Assembly (NCBI RefSeq): GCF_000735525.1
Contig: NZ_JMPR01000046.1
Location: forward strand, 27,681-91,680
Length of the DNA: 64,000 bases
DNA from: Tatumella ptyseos ATCC 33301
GTDB taxonomy: Bacteria; Pseudomonadota; Gammaproteobacteria; Enterobacterales; Enterobacteriaceae
Direction of reading: 5' to 3'
The notes below the pieces were generated by a model. It did no database searches. It worked only from the letters and a program-made list of their open reading frames with translations, and had not been told where the DNA came from. Both the position numbers and the translations under genes were made by a program. Below, piece after piece: positions 33,850 to 43,207 of the stretch (within the stretch, counting starts at the first letter, position 1; every line of letters begins with the position of its first letter).

Positions 33850-34920
33850 TCAGGCCTGCGGGTTCTCCTGCTGACGCCACTGGCGGGGGCTGATGCCATA
33901 CCAGCGGCGGCAGGCCCGGGAGAAGGCACTGACTTCAGAGTACCCCAGCAGCATCGCCATCGCAGAAACGGACAAGGATTGCTGTTTCAGATAATGAGCC
34001 GCCAGTTCACTGCGTACCGCATCCAGCAGACGCGAGAAACTGACATCCTGTTCACGTAAGCGACGCTGTAAGGTCCATTCAGATAACCCCATATTCTCTG
34101 CCACCTGTTCCAGGGTCGGTTCGCCATTGCTCAGCAACAGATGAATACAGGCTCTGACCTTACCGATCAGCCCCTGACTTTCACGGGTGGTATTCAGGCG
34201 CTGCAGGGCATCTTTCACGACCATCAGCAGCATAGGATCATTATCCGGCATCGCCCGCTGCAGTTCGCGACGGCTAATCAGCAGAGAATTGTAGGGTTGA
34301 TCAAAGTAGACGGGGGCATCAAAAATTTTACAGTGTTCGTGCCAGTTTTCCGGGCGGGAGTGTTCAAAATGGACTTCACGGGGAGCCCAGTGCTGACCGG
34401 CTGAGTGACGGATCAGGTTCATGAACATCCCCATCGTCAGCTCTGCATCCTGACGACGCGATAAAATGGCCCCGTGGCGCACCTGATAATCGAGCCGCCA
34501 GTAATCCCCTTTATCGACCATCCGGGTCAGGGTATCGTGCTGATGGCAGGGGAAAAATTGCACCACATTCTGTAATGCCGATTCAAGCGTTGGCGAACAG
34601 AGGCCGATGTAGCCAATCAATCCCAGTGACTGCGGCTTAAACTGACGACCATAATGCAGGCCGAAATTACGGGTGGAAGAGTGCCTGGCTGCTTCCTCCA
34701 GTACACGACAGTAATTTGCCAGCCCCAGACTCAGGGTCGGGCTGCCCAGCAGTTCCGGGTCGACACCACTCAGCCCGAAGATGCGATCACTGTCGCCCCC
34801 CTGACTGCTGATAAAATCACTCAATCCGGTCGCTGCCGCTGCCAGAACACCCCGGTTACCGGACGAGAGACCGGCCATAGACTGAGATGCTGTGGTTAAG
34901 AGAGTCATTGTACTGTTCAT
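33850..34920 (-). CDS. AraC-family transcriptional regulator
   Basis: About 356 residues. An N-terminal ligand-sensing domain of the AraC-binding type seen in OruR- and EatR-like regulators occupies about 25-220. The C-terminal double helix-turn-helix (about 255-350) reads VAENMGLSEWTLQRRLREQ and SVSAMAMLLGYSEVSAFSRACRRWYGISPRQWR. ATG 34920 is preferred because a GGGACAGG stretch precedes it; in-frame ATGs at 34953 and 34944 are possible. It lies downstream of a small-molecule kinase gene and near an ethanolamine-type permease; it is probably their regulator. Confidence 0.85.
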   Translation of the reverse strand: MNSTMTLLTTASQSMAGLSSGNRGVLAAAATGLSDFISSQGGDSDRIFGLSGVDPELLGSPTLSLGLANYCRVLEEAARHSSTRNFGLHYGRQFKPQSLGLIGYIGLCSPTLESALQNVVQFFPCHQHDTLTRMVDKGDYWRLDYQVRHGAILSRRQDAELTMGMFMNLIRHSAGQHWAPREVHFEHSRPENWHEHCKIFDAPVYFDQPYNSLLISRRELQRAMPDNDPMLLMVVKDALQRLNTTRESQGLIGKVRACIHLLLSNGEPTLEQVAENMGLSEWTLQRRLREQDVSFSRLLDAVRSELAAHYLKQQSLSVSAMAMLLGYSEVSAFSRACRRWYGISPRQWRQQENPQA

Positions 34921-35071
34921 ACCTGTCCCGGAATTTACCTGCATTAAACACATAGGCTAATGTAATGCAAAATCCGTACCACCCTCTATGTCAGTTCTGT
35001 GACAATCCCGGGGTCAGCTGACAGGAGCAACAGTGCACCAACAGCGGGCACTGCCACGGTGCAAAAGAGGG

Positions 35072-36076
35072 TCACGCCCCGACGGGCCAGCGATCGGTTT
35101 CCAGATAGCGGCGGCACAGGCGAACCGTGTCTGCCGACCACTGATCCTCCAGGCTTTTTGCCATGTCGGTTCCGGCATGTGAACCCATCCAGGCACTGAG
35201 TTGCAGACGACGCTGCATCAGCAGATCAGGCAGCACCGCCAGATCTTCATCACTGACATGTGCAATTTTTTCATACCCGGTCAGCCAGTTTTCGATCCAT
35301 TCACCGGCACGCGGATGATGTTCAAAAAAACTGACCGCGGCTGCCAGGTCATGCATATACCAGCCAAAACCGCAGTCATCGAAATCAATGATCCGGGTTT
35401 GCCCCTGATGATGTAATAAGTTGGTCAGTCGCAGATCCGCATGGATCAAGCCGTAACGATCCGCCGATTGTCCGTACACCGACAGTTTACGACCGATGTT
35501 TCCGATGGCCCCGGTGATCAGCGCATGATCCTCCCGGTTCAGCCGGGGAGCATCCTGCCAGCGTCCCCAGTGCCCGGCATCTCCCACCATGGTCTGGTGA
35601 TCCCAGATAATGCGCTGAAAACTTGCCGGACGCTGCCACTGACGGCTGTGCTGATGCAGGCGGGCGGTCACTTCCCCCAGTGCCTGAAATGCGACCGGGT
35701 CCACATTGGTGGTCGGCATTTCACCGTCCATCCATTCAAAAATAACCACATGACGGACGCTGCCCTCCCCGGTGACCACGGTCTGAACCGTTTCCCCTTC
35801 ACCGTCTTTGACGGCTTCCGGGACTTCGATTCCGCTTTCTCTCAGCGCGTCCAGCCACAGCAATTCACTCAGGATATCGGCTTTCTGGTGGTAATCTGCC
35901 CGATGCAGACGTAACGCATAACGGCTGTCCGCTGTTTTCAGTAAAAAGGTCGCGTTTTCCGAACGGCAGATCAGTGACAACTCCCCCTGGCAGAGGGCCG
36001 GATAACGACTAAGCGCCTGATGCGCCACCCGGTAAATTTGTGCTTCAGTCATTGGATCATTCTGTTTTACTTCCAT
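35072..36076 (-). CDS. aminoglycoside-phosphotransferase-like small-molecule kinase
   Basis: Cytosolic kinase of the APH/choline kinase superfamily, 334 residues. The catalytic Brenner-type motif is HADLRLTNLL and the metal-binding motif IIDFDDCG; an N-lobe with FLLKTADSRYALRLHRAD precedes. The substrate is unknown. Divergence from an ethanolamine-type permease gene suggests an amino alcohol substrate; this is inference. ATG 36076 has GAGGG 7 bases upstream; TTG 36097 would add seven residues. An aminoglycoside resistance role is not supported, since this broad family includes many metabolic kinases. Confidence 0.8.
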   Translation of the reverse strand: MEVKQNDPMTEAQIYRVAHQALSRYPALCQGELSLICRSENATFLLKTADSRYALRLHRADYHQKADILSELLWLDALRESGIEVPEAVKDGEGETVQTVVTGEGSVRHVVIFEWMDGEMPTTNVDPVAFQALGEVTARLHQHSRQWQRPASFQRIIWDHQTMVGDAGHWGRWQDAPRLNREDHALITGAIGNIGRKLSVYGQSADRYGLIHADLRLTNLLHHQGQTRIIDFDDCGFGWYMHDLAAAVSFFEHHPRAGEWIENWLTGYEKIAHVSDEDLAVLPDLLMQRRLQLSAWMGSHAGTDMAKSLEDQWSADTVRLCRRYLETDRWPVGA

Positions 36077-36173
36077 TGCGTGGCCCTCTTTACTCAATAT
36101 CGTCCGTCAGTCTGTGATCCAGCATGCCCGTGGTGAACGACGTATTTCCTGACACCGCAATAGCAAAACCTGG

Positions 36174-36226
36174 CTTCAGACGACAATATCAGTCCTTCCC
36201 CCGCCGGAGTTGACTTCAGACGACAA
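36174..36226. promoter_or_regulatory. 13-bp direct repeat, candidate AraC-type operator
   Basis: CTTCAGACGACAA occurs at 36174-36186 and again at 36214-36226, with a 40-base period. It lies between the kinase and permease starts. AraC-family activators commonly bind direct repeats; the regulator gene at 33850-34920 is the obvious candidate. Confidence 0.65.
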
Positions 36227-36341
36227 ACTCTGACCGGTACGGTCAGGTATTTACCCGCTAGCCCGCGGCATTATGCCCGTGACAGATCATTTTGCAGGCC
36301 ACTGGCCGGGCAGAGGGTTAATTCACGATGGGGATACTAAG

Positions 36342-37709
36342 ATGACAACAAAACTAAAACCCACACTTGGCACATTCTCCCTGTGGGGGATCGCTGTTGG
36401 TCTGGTGATATCCGGCGAGTATTTTGGCTGGAGCTATGGCTGGGGCGTGGCCGGGACGCTGGGGTTCCTGATCACGACGCTGCTGATTGCATTAATGTAT
36501 GGCTGCTTTATTTTCAGTTTTACCGAGCTCACCACCGCTATCCCGCATGCGGGGGGACCGTTTGCTTACAGTCGCCGGGCATTTGGTGAAACCGGCGGCC
36601 TGATCGCCGGGCTTGCCACGCTGATTGAATTTGTTTTTGCGCCCCCGGCGATCGCTCTGGCCATCGGAGCCTACCTGAATATCCAGTTTCCGGCGCTTGA
36701 CCCTAAGGTGGCCGCGGTCGGGGCTTATATCATTTTTATGGGGCTGAATATCCTCGGCGTGAAACTGGCGGCGATGTTTGAACTGATTGTCACCATCCTT
36801 GCGGTGATTGAGCTGCTGGTGTTTATGGGCGTCGTCTCTCCGGGCTTCAGCATGGCGAATTTTACCGCCCACGGCTGGGCGGGTGACCACGGCTTTGGCC
36901 TGCAGGCGCTGAGCGGTGTTTTTGCGGCGATCCCCTTTGCCATCTGGTTTTTCCTGGCCATCGAAGGGGCGGCCATGGCCGCTGAAGAAGCGAAAGACCC
37001 CCGCAAAAATATCCCGCGGGCCTATATCTCCGGTATTCTGACGCTGGTCGTGCTGGCTATCGGGGTGATGCTGCTGGCAGGCGGTGCCGGTGACTGGCGT
37101 AAACTTTCAGATATTAATGATCCGTTACCTCAGGCGATGAAAATGATTGTCGGGGAACATTCGCGCTGGATGCATATGCTGGTCTGGATCGGATTATTTG
37201 GTCTGATTGCCAGCTTCCATGGCATTATTCTTGGTTTCTCACGTCAGTTCTTTGCCCTGTCCCGGGCCGGCTATTTACCCCCGGCGCTGGCAAAGTTATC
37301 CCGTCATCAGACCCCGTACCGTGCCACCCTTGCGGGCGGTGTAATCGGTATCCTGGCTATCTTCAGCGATAACTGGATCCACCTGCAGGGGATGTCTCTG
37401 ACCGCTGCCATGATCACCCTGGCCGTTTTTGGTGCCATTGTCATGTACATCATGAGCATGCTGAGTCTGTTCCGGTTACGCCGCACTGCACCGGACATGC
37501 CACGCAGCTTCCGGGCGCCGGGGTATCCGCTGGTACCGGGCATTGCGCTGGTACTGGCCGTACTTTGCCTGGTCTCTATGGTCTGGTTCAATCCGGTGAT
37601 CGCCCTGCTGTTTGTGGTCATCATGCTGGCCGGTTACGGGTATTTCCGCCTGACAACCACTCAGCGAGCACAGGCCCCGCATGATGAATTACTGATGGAT
37701 CGCGAGTAA
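36342..37709 (+). CDS. eat: ethanolamine permease-type APC transporter
   Basis: APC-superfamily permease, 455 residues, about twelve membrane helices. It starts MTTKLKPTLGTFSLWGIAVG and contains GEYFGWSYGWGVAGTLGF, TELTTAIPHAGGPFAYSRRAFG and FFLAIEGAAMAAEEAKDP, the sequence pattern of the ethanolamine permease group. GGGGA lies 7 bases before ATG 36342; the longer frame from 36273 would cover the regulatory region. No eutBC ammonia-lyase genes are nearby. Ethanolamine is the best substrate guess; related amines or amino acids cannot be excluded. Confidence 0.8.
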   Translation: MTTKLKPTLGTFSLWGIAVGLVISGEYFGWSYGWGVAGTLGFLITTLLIALMYGCFIFSFTELTTAIPHAGGPFAYSRRAFGETGGLIAGLATLIEFVFAPPAIALAIGAYLNIQFPALDPKVAAVGAYIIFMGLNILGVKLAAMFELIVTILAVIELLVFMGVVSPGFSMANFTAHGWAGDHGFGLQALSGVFAAIPFAIWFFLAIEGAAMAAEEAKDPRKNIPRAYISGILTLVVLAIGVMLLAGGAGDWRKLSDINDPLPQAMKMIVGEHSRWMHMLVWIGLFGLIASFHGIILGFSRQFFALSRAGYLPPALAKLSRHQTPYRATLAGGVIGILAIFSDNWIHLQGMSLTAAMITLAVFGAIVMYIMSMLSLFRLRRTAPDMPRSFRAPGYPLVPGIALVLAVLCLVSMVWFNPVIALLFVVIMLAGYGYFRLTTTQRAQAPHDELLMDRE

Positions 37710-37715
37710 CCTCTG

Positions 37716-37750
37716 CAGCAGCACAGGGAATACCCTGTGTTGCTGTTTTT
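37716..37750 (+). terminator. intrinsic terminator after the permease gene
   Basis: A 13-bp stem, CAGCAGCACAGGG with CCCTGTGTTGCTG (one G-U pair), loop AATA, followed by TTTTTC. Confidence 0.88.
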
Positions 37751-37917
37751 CTGTCCCGGGGCTTCCCGTCCGCTGACCTCTTACTGCCGTTCTCCCGCCC
37801 CTGTTTTTGCCTTCTCTGCCCGGTACTGTTGTTAATTCTTATCCCGGTTGCTGAAACCCGGCCCCTGATTGGGTATCATCTGCCCTCTGTCCGGAAATGC
37901 TGGCTTAAGGAATTAAG

Positions 37918-38829
37918 ATGCTGTGGTTTAAAAATATGATGGTGTATCGTCTGAACCGGGAAATCCCGCTGTCTGTTGACGATATGGAACGACAACTCAG
38001 TGCCTGCAGTTTCACCCCCTGCGGAAGCCAGGACCAGTCAAAATCCGGCTGGGTCTCCCCTCTGAATGATAAGAGTGATTCTCTGCTGCATGTGAGTCAA
38101 GGTCAGATCCTGCTCTGCGCACGTAAAGAAGAGAAGATCCTGCCGGCACCGGTGATCAAACAAGCGCTGGAAGCAAAAATCCATCATCTGGAAACAGAAC
38201 AACAGCGTAAGCTGAAAAAAACCGAAAAAGATGCCCTGAAAGATGAGGTGATCCATAGACTGCTCCCGCGGGCCTTCAGCCGTTACAGCCAGACATGGTT
38301 ATGGATCGACCCTCAGCATCAGCTGATTATGGTCGACAGTGCCAGTGCGAAAAAAGCCGAAGATTTACTGGCCCTGCTGCGTAAAAGCCTGGGGTCATTA
38401 CCTGTGGTCCCGCTGGCTCTGGAAACCCCAATCGAACTGACTCTGACAGAATGGGTTCGCTCCGGCACCCTGCCGACAGGATTTGCGCTGCTGGACGAAG
38501 CTGAGCTGAAAGCCACGTTGGAAGAAGGCGGTGTGATCCGTTGTAAACAGCAGGAACTGGTTAGTGATGAAATTGCGCATCACATTGAAGCCGGTAAGCG
38601 GGTGACTAAGCTGGCCATTGACTGGCAGGAACGTTTGCAATGTATCGTTTGTGATGACGGTTCACTGAAACGCCTGAAATTCAGTGACACCCTGCGTGAA
38701 CAGAATGATGATATTGACCGGGAAGATTTCGCGCTGCGTTTTGATGCCGATTTCTCGCTGATGACCGGCGAACTGGCTGCCTTTACAGAAGCATTAATTT
38801 CAGCGCTGGGCGGCGAAGCACAGCACTGA
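37918..38829 (+). CDS. rdgC: recombination-associated protein RdgC
   Basis: Ring-shaped double-stranded DNA binding protein of the nucleoid that modulates RecA activity. It has 303 residues, E. coli length, opening [19 protein letters not shown]; the middle has the conserved [15 protein letters not shown] and the [21 protein letters not shown] block. AAGGAA precedes the ATG. Convergent with ppnP across a perfect hairpin. In E. coli mak and araJ lie between sbcC and rdgC; here the kinase-permease locus does. Confidence 0.97.
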   Translation: MLWFKNMMVYRLNREIPLSVDDMERQLSACSFTPCGSQDQSKSGWVSPLNDKSDSLLHVSQGQILLCARKEEKILPAPVIKQALEAKIHHLETEQQRKLKKTEKDALKDEVIHRLLPRAFSRYSQTWLWIDPQHQLIMVDSASAKKAEDLLALLRKSLGSLPVVPLALETPIELTLTEWVRSGTLPTGFALLDEAELKATLEEGGVIRCKQQELVSDEIAHHIEAGKRVTKLAIDWQERLQCIVCDDGSLKRLKFSDTLREQNDDIDREDFALRFDADFSLMTGELAAFTEALISALGGEAQH

Positions 38830-38834
38830 GACTG

Positions 38835-38867
38835 ACGGTCATGCCCTGTGATACAGGGCATGACCGT
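38835..38867. terminator. perfect 15-bp hairpin between rdgC and ppnP
   Basis: ACGGTCATGCCCTGT pairs perfectly with ACAGGGCATGACCGT around a GAT loop. There is no T run on either strand, so it may act as a shared 3' end stabiliser or a Rho-linked end. Confidence 0.65.
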
Positions 38868-38874
38868 GACAGAA

Positions 38875-39159
38875 TTACAGGTAGCGGCAAAGGTAAGCGC
38901 TTTCTTCCGCAACCTGCAAATAAAACTCACTGCTGCCCGGGACATTGAAGACCTGACCGGCCTCAAACCACTGCCATTCTGTTTCGCCCGGCAGCAGCAC
39001 TTTCAATGCACCGCTGACCACGGTCATTTCTTCAGGCTTACCGGTACCAAAAGTATATTCTCCGGCAGACATCACCCCGACACTCGCTTCACCAGACAGC
39101 GAATTTTCAAAACCAATAGATTTCACTTTACCTTCAAAATACTCATTCGACTTCAGCAT
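38875..39159 (-). CDS. ppnP: pyrimidine/purine nucleoside phosphorylase
   Basis: Small cupin-fold enzyme (formerly YaiE) that phosphorolyses several nucleosides. It has 94 residues, E. coli length, starting [19 protein letters not shown] with [18 protein letters not shown] and a C-terminal YLCRYL. AGAGGAA precedes the ATG. Neighbours rdgC and aroL are as in E. coli; aroM and yaiA are missing. Confidence 0.95.
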   Translation of the reverse strand: MLKSNEYFEGKVKSIGFENSLSGEASVGVMSAGEYTFGTGKPEEMTVVSGALKVLLPGETEWQWFEAGQVFNVPGSSEFYLQVAEESAYLCRYL

Positions 39160-39541
39160 CTCTTTTCCTCTGTAGTTCGCGGGGGTGTACCGACAGTGTA
39201 AAAGCAGTCAGATCACCTTGTCACGTGAATAATCAGCCACATCATCAGCTTAGCGTTTTCCTCTCCTCGCCTGCCCCGCCGCCGGACAACTTACCGACAT
39301 AAGGGGCTACCCGGGGGACTCTGTACTAAGCTCTTTTGAGGTTCAGGTCAGTCGTTTTGAGAATGTTGAGATTCTGGCGGACTACAGGAGCGTTATGCAC
39401 GCCCGGTGAGTGCTGTAAAATATTGGTCTTTTTTACCTGCTAACGGTCTTCATTGCAGGGTCACAACGTATTACCTGTCATGTCCCGGTCGGGAAATACG
39501 GGTAATACGGTGACAGAAGACCCGGCGGAGCATACAACCGT
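39160..39541. other. intergenic region with a nested inverted repeat (39460-39514)
   Basis: No gene is seen. Near the aroL end lies a composite hairpin: GTCAC and CGTATTACC on the left, GGTAATACG and GTGAC on the right, with an inner TCCCG/CGGGA hairpin. It is 27 bases downstream of aroL but has no T run. The ppnP promoter must lie at the left end of this gap. Confidence 0.6.
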
Positions 39542-40066
39542 TTATCCCGCACGCTGCTGCGACAATACCTGCAGGATATGGTCGACCACTTCCTGAGGAG
39601 GCAGAGTGGCATCGATAATATGATGAGCGGTTGAAGAATACAGCGGGCTACGGACTTTCAGGATATCGCTCATCTCTTCGGTGATAGGACGCCCTGTCAA
39701 TGTGGGACGTTGTTCATTTTCGGGTTCAGCATCCAGCCGTTTTGCCAGTTCGTCCGGCTCCACACTCAGCCAGAATACCCGGCCATTATCCCGCATAAAC
39801 TGACAGTTTTCCGGACGCAGAATGATCCCTCCGCCGGTCGCGACCACCGAGGAGTCCGCGGTCACCGCGATCAGTGAATCACGCTCCTTCATCCTGAAGC
39901 TTTCCCATCCCTCTTCCGCAACAATCTGTGCAATCGTACACTGCAGTGATGTTTGCAAATGATGGTCCGTATCATGGAATGCATAGCCCAATGTCTTTGA
40001 TAACAGATGTCCGACCGTTGTTTTTCCACACCCCCGGGCACCTATCAGATAAATAGGTAATGACAT
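39542..40066 (-). CDS. aroL: shikimate kinase II
   Basis: Phosphorylates shikimate in aromatic amino acid synthesis. It has 174 residues, E. coli length: P-loop GARGCGKTT at 9-17, shikimate-binding DTDHHLQ and ATGGGIILRPEN, and RPTLTGRPITEE in the lid. A SerB-type or AroK origin is less likely because of synteny with ppnP, yaiI and proC. I could not find TyrR boxes by eye in the upstream region. yaiA, which follows aroL in E. coli, is absent. Confidence 0.95.
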   Translation of the reverse strand: MSLPIYLIGARGCGKTTVGHLLSKTLGYAFHDTDHHLQTSLQCTIAQIVAEEGWESFRMKERDSLIAVTADSSVVATGGGIILRPENCQFMRDNGRVFWLSVEPDELAKRLDAEPENEQRPTLTGRPITEEMSDILKVRSPLYSSTAHHIIDATLPPQEVVDHILQVLSQQRAG

Positions 40067-40422
40067 AAAGGCTAATCCTCCGCCGGAATATTCGCAAAGT
40101 GACTGAAATTAAAAACCCGTGCATGATAACCGGAATTCACGCCGACAGCCACCCGCACATCGGTTTCAGGCCGGGGGGCTCCCGCGGACAGGGCTGGCAG
40201 CCCCTCTGAAATATTTTTTACTGCGCTCTCATTTACTTTGCGCAGAGGTATCCCCATATATAATAAGGCTGTCGCGGGTGTGAACCCGAAGCACCGGCGC
40301 TATAATTTCAGGACGCAGGCATCTGTCGTGACCACGGCCTGTGTTGGTTGCTATGGAATGTCACAAACATTATCTCCGGATCAACGGCGATAATGCATTA
40401 AAAGATGATGAGAGGTTTCACC

Positions 40423-41106
40423 ATGCAGAGCGAAGAGCAAAAAATAATTGATGGCTTGTTCAGCCGGTTACAACAGGCAGAAAGCCAGTCCGGTCCGCGT
40501 GATGCGGGCGCTGAACAGTTGATCAAAAATCATCTGCAAAATCAGCCGGCAGCCGCGTATTACATGGCTCAGGCCATCCTGATTCAGGAAGCGGCACTGA
40601 AAAAACTGAATGAGCAGGTCAGCAGCCTGGAAAACCAGTTAAAACAGCAGCAACAGCCTCAGCAAAGCAGTGGCGGTTTTCTGTCCGGACTGTTTGGCGG
40701 CGGAAATTCCCAGCCTCGCCAGGCTGCACCGGCTCAGCCCGCCTGGGGCTCGCAACCACAACAGCCGGCACAGCAACCGGGCTATACTTCCGCCCCTGCC
40801 GCTGCACCACGCGGAACCGGATTCCTGGGAGGAGCATTACAAACAGCAGCAGGTGTCGCCGGGGGTGTCGTGCTGGCGGATATGCTGACCAGCATGTTCC
40901 ATCATTCACAGCCGGAAGAGATCGTGAATATTATTAACGAACCGCCGCTGGAAACCCCGGACTACGATCAGGGACTGGATACCTTTAATCAGGGTGACAA
41001 TGCCTTCCCGGCCGATGATAACCGCTGGGATGACAACAGTTCCGGAGGGTTTGACAGCTTCCTGGGCGACGATAGCTTTAACGATGACGACGACAGCTTC
41101 CTGTAA
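40423..41106 (+). CDS. DUF2076 domain protein
   Basis: A 227-residue protein of the DUF2076 family of unknown function. Residues 1-80 are helical (SEEQKIIDGLFSRLQQAE, AAYYMAQAILIQEAAL) ending in a coiled coil. A Q/P/G-rich linker follows, then a short hydrophobic segment with GTGFLGGALQTAAGVAGGVVLADML (about 132-156), and a very acidic aspartate-rich tail ending DDDDSFL. ATG 40423 has GAGAGG upstream; the first in-frame ATG at 40405 lies on that site. It stands alone between divergent aroL and convergent yaiI. Confidence 0.85.
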   Translation: MQSEEQKIIDGLFSRLQQAESQSGPRDAGAEQLIKNHLQNQPAAAYYMAQAILIQEAALKKLNEQVSSLENQLKQQQQPQQSSGGFLSGLFGGGNSQPRQAAPAQPAWGSQPQQPAQQPGYTSAPAAAPRGTGFLGGALQTAAGVAGGVVLADMLTSMFHHSQPEEIVNIINEPPLETPDYDQGLDTFNQGDNAFPADDNRWDDNSSGGFDSFLGDDSFNDDDDSFL

Positions 41107-41136
41107 ACACTAAGCCGTCCTCCCGTTCAGGCAGCA

Positions 41137-41580
41137 TTATTGCTGCCTGAACCATTTATCCAGTTCATTGGCAAATAACTGCCGGTCTTTCTGATTCAGT
41201 GCCGCCGGTCCGCCGGAAGCCATACCACTGGCCCGCAATGTCTCCATAAAATCCCGCATGGTCAACCGCTCGCGGATAGTTGCCGGTGAATACCGTTCTC
41301 CCCGTGGATTAAGTGCTGCTCCGCCTTTTTCAAGCACCTCTGCAGCCAGAGGAATATCTGCCGTCACCACTAAATCCCCGGCTTCAACACGACGGACAAT
41401 TTCATTGTCAGCCACATCAAACCCTGCAGCCACCTGTAACGTATGGAGCCAGGGAGAAGCGGGGATCCGTAATCCCTGATTAGCAACAAAAGTAATATGT
41501 GTTTGCGTTCTGTCAGCTGCACGATAAAGTATTTCTTTAATAACAGCAGGACAAGCGTCTGCGTCTACCCAGATAGCCAT
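41137..41580 (-). CDS. yaiI: YaiI/YqxD family (DUF188, UPF0178) protein
   Basis: PIN-like fold protein of unknown function, 147 residues. Conserved features are the start [32 protein letters not shown], the [15 protein letters not shown]-type acidic stretch ([17 protein letters not shown]) and LNPRGERY. It sits between aroL and proC as in E. coli. AGGAAA precedes the ATG. Confidence 0.93.
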   Translation of the reverse strand: MAIWVDADACPAVIKEILYRAADRTQTHITFVANQGLRIPASPWLHTLQVAAGFDVADNEIVRRVEAGDLVVTADIPLAAEVLEKGGAALNPRGERYSPATIRERLTMRDFMETLRASGMASGGPAALNQKDRQLFANELDKWFRQQ

Positions 41581-41731
41581 AGTTTTTCCTGAAAGAGACT
41601 GAACAGGAATTGTGGATCATTATGGCTGTGCAGAACAACTTTTTATCCCGACGGGGTAAAGTCAGGCTGCAGATTGCCGGGTCTGTAAAAGGTATCACTG
41701 CTGATTTTCTGATTAACACAAAGGACAGATA

Positions 41732-42544
41732 ATGCTGAACAAAAAAGTGGGGTTCATTGGTTGCGGTAATATGGCCAAAGCGATTATCAATGGGATGATT
41801 GAAAGCCGGATCATCGCCCCGGAAAATGTGTGGGTCTTTGATCGTAAACCTGAAACAAACCAGGCGATGGCAGAAAAATACGGACTTCATGCGGCAGAAA
41901 GCCTGGAATCAATGGCCCGTGAAGTGGATATTCTGGTCGGAGCGATTAAGCCGAATGTCATGCTGAAACTGCTGGGGAGCATTGCCGGGTTACTTAAAAA
42001 AGAGACACTGGTGGTCTCTATCGCCGCAGGGATCACGCTGGATGCCCTCGCCACGGTACTGGGACATGACCGGAAGATTATTCGTGTCATGCCAAACACC
42101 CCGGCATTAGTCGGTACCGGGATGACCTCCGTGACTCCTAATGTGCTGGTGAATGAAGAAGAAACCGATATTATCCTGAAAATATTCAGAAGCTTCGGGA
42201 ATGCCGAGCTGGTCAGTGAATATCTTATCCACTCGGTCGTGGGTGTCAGCGGCTCCGCCCCGGCCTATGTGTTTATTATGATTGAAGCCATGGCGGATGC
42301 GGCAGTTCTGGGGGGAATGCCCCGGAAACAGGCCTACGAATTTGCAGCTCAGACCGTCAAAGGGGCTGCACAGATGGTGCTGGAAACCGGGCAGCATCCG
42401 GCGGCGCTGAAAGACAGTGTCTGTTCTCCTGGCGGTACGACCATCGAAGCCGTGAAGACCCTGGAAAGTAAAGGGTTCCGTGCCGCTATCATGGAAGCCA
42501 TGCAGAAATGTATGGAAAAGTCAGAACAGCTCAGCAAAGCCTGA
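41732..42544 (+). CDS. proC: pyrroline-5-carboxylate reductase
   Basis: Last step of proline synthesis, NADPH-dependent. It has 270 residues with the Rossmann motif IGCGNMA at 9-15, VMPNTPALVGTGMT in the middle, and the C-terminal signature DSVCSPGGTTIEAVKTLE. AAGGACAG precedes the ATG. Transcribed alone from the yaiI-proC gap. Confidence 0.97.
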   Translation: MLNKKVGFIGCGNMAKAIINGMIESRIIAPENVWVFDRKPETNQAMAEKYGLHAAESLESMAREVDILVGAIKPNVMLKLLGSIAGLLKKETLVVSIAAGITLDALATVLGHDRKIIRVMPNTPALVGTGMTSVTPNVLVNEEETDIILKIFRSFGNAELVSEYLIHSVVGVSGSAPAYVFIMIEAMADAAVLGGMPRKQAYEFAAQTVKGAAQMVLETGQHPAALKDSVCSPGGTTIEAVKTLESKGFRAAIMEAMQKCMEKSEQLSKA

Positions 42545-42548
42545 TAAG

Positions 42549-42583
42549 TTAGCAGCCCCGGTACGCTTAGCCGGGGCGGCTAA
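42549..42583 (+). terminator. nested hairpin after proC
   Basis: TTAGC and GCCCCGG pair with CCGGGGC and GCTAA around TACGCTTAG. Stable, but with no T tract after it; probable transcript end or 3' stabiliser of proC. Confidence 0.55.
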
Positions 42584-42742
42584 ACGCGTATCCACGGACA
42601 CTGTCGCCCGGGATCATCGGCACTTTCACTCCGGTAACGGGTGAATTATCCGGGAGGACAAGCTCAGTGACCGGGATTATCTGCGGCAGGAGGATCACCT
42701 GAATCCGACGCCTGCGTTAAGCGTAGCCAGATGCTGACAGAT

Positions 42743-42769
42743 AAAAAAACAGCCCCGGCTGAGGCTGTT
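42743..42769 (-). terminator. intrinsic terminator after psiF
   Basis: On the minus strand, AACAGCC and GGCTGTT pair around a GC-rich loop, followed by a run of seven Ts, about 33 bases after the psiF stop. Confidence 0.82.
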
Positions 42770-42801
42770 CTGAGGTACCGGGGGGTGTATTTCCGGAGTA
42801 A

Positions 42802-43107
42802 TTAGCCTTTTTTCAGGCAGCTTTTCATAAAGCTTTTACGGTCAGCACCCTTCAGCGCTTTCCCTTTCGCATCCGCATTACAGGTTTTCATTTTCTGCTG
42901 CTGTGCAGTCAGCACTTTTGGCGCTTTATGATCTTTTTTCAGGCAGGTACTCATAAAGCCTTTACGTGCTTCACCTTTCAGGGACTGTGTCGATGCCTGA
43001 TGGTTACAGTCAGTCATTTTTTGCTGCTGCGCTGTTTTTTCCGCCGCAGATGCCTGTCCCGCCATTAATAATCCGCCCAGAACCGCGGCTACGATCATTT
43101 TATTCAT
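42802..43107 (-). CDS. psiF: phosphate starvation-inducible protein PsiF
   Basis: Small secreted protein of unknown function. It has 101 residues from ATG 43107 (AGGAG 6 bases upstream): a signal peptide NKMIVAAVLGGLLMAGQASA cut near residue 21, then two PsiF repeats, each with QQQKMxxCN and a closing SxCLKK motif. In E. coli it follows phoA and belongs to the Pho regulon; phoA is missing here and I see no convincing Pho box upstream. Neighbour iraP is conserved. Confidence 0.93.
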   Translation of the reverse strand: MNKMIVAAVLGGLLMAGQASAAEKTAQQQKMTDCNHQASTQSLKGEARKGFMSTCLKKDHKAPKVLTAQQQKMKTCNADAKGKALKGADRKSFMKSCLKKG

Positions 43108-43207
43108 GATTACTCCTGTCAATAAAAAACCGGTAAATAACCGGTGATAGCCGACAACACTTCGCTGAAGTTAATTATCGGTAATGTGGTAACTCTTATC
43201 CGTCAGG

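Noticed and set aside
35072-36076. Reading the APH-like gene as antibiotic resistance
   Set aside because: The family is broad, and the divergent permease indicates a metabolic role.
40072-40257. 61-residue minus-strand frame just upstream of aroL, at the yaiA position
   Set aside because: No similarity to YaiA, no ribosome site, and a TATTATAT promoter-like element overlaps its start.
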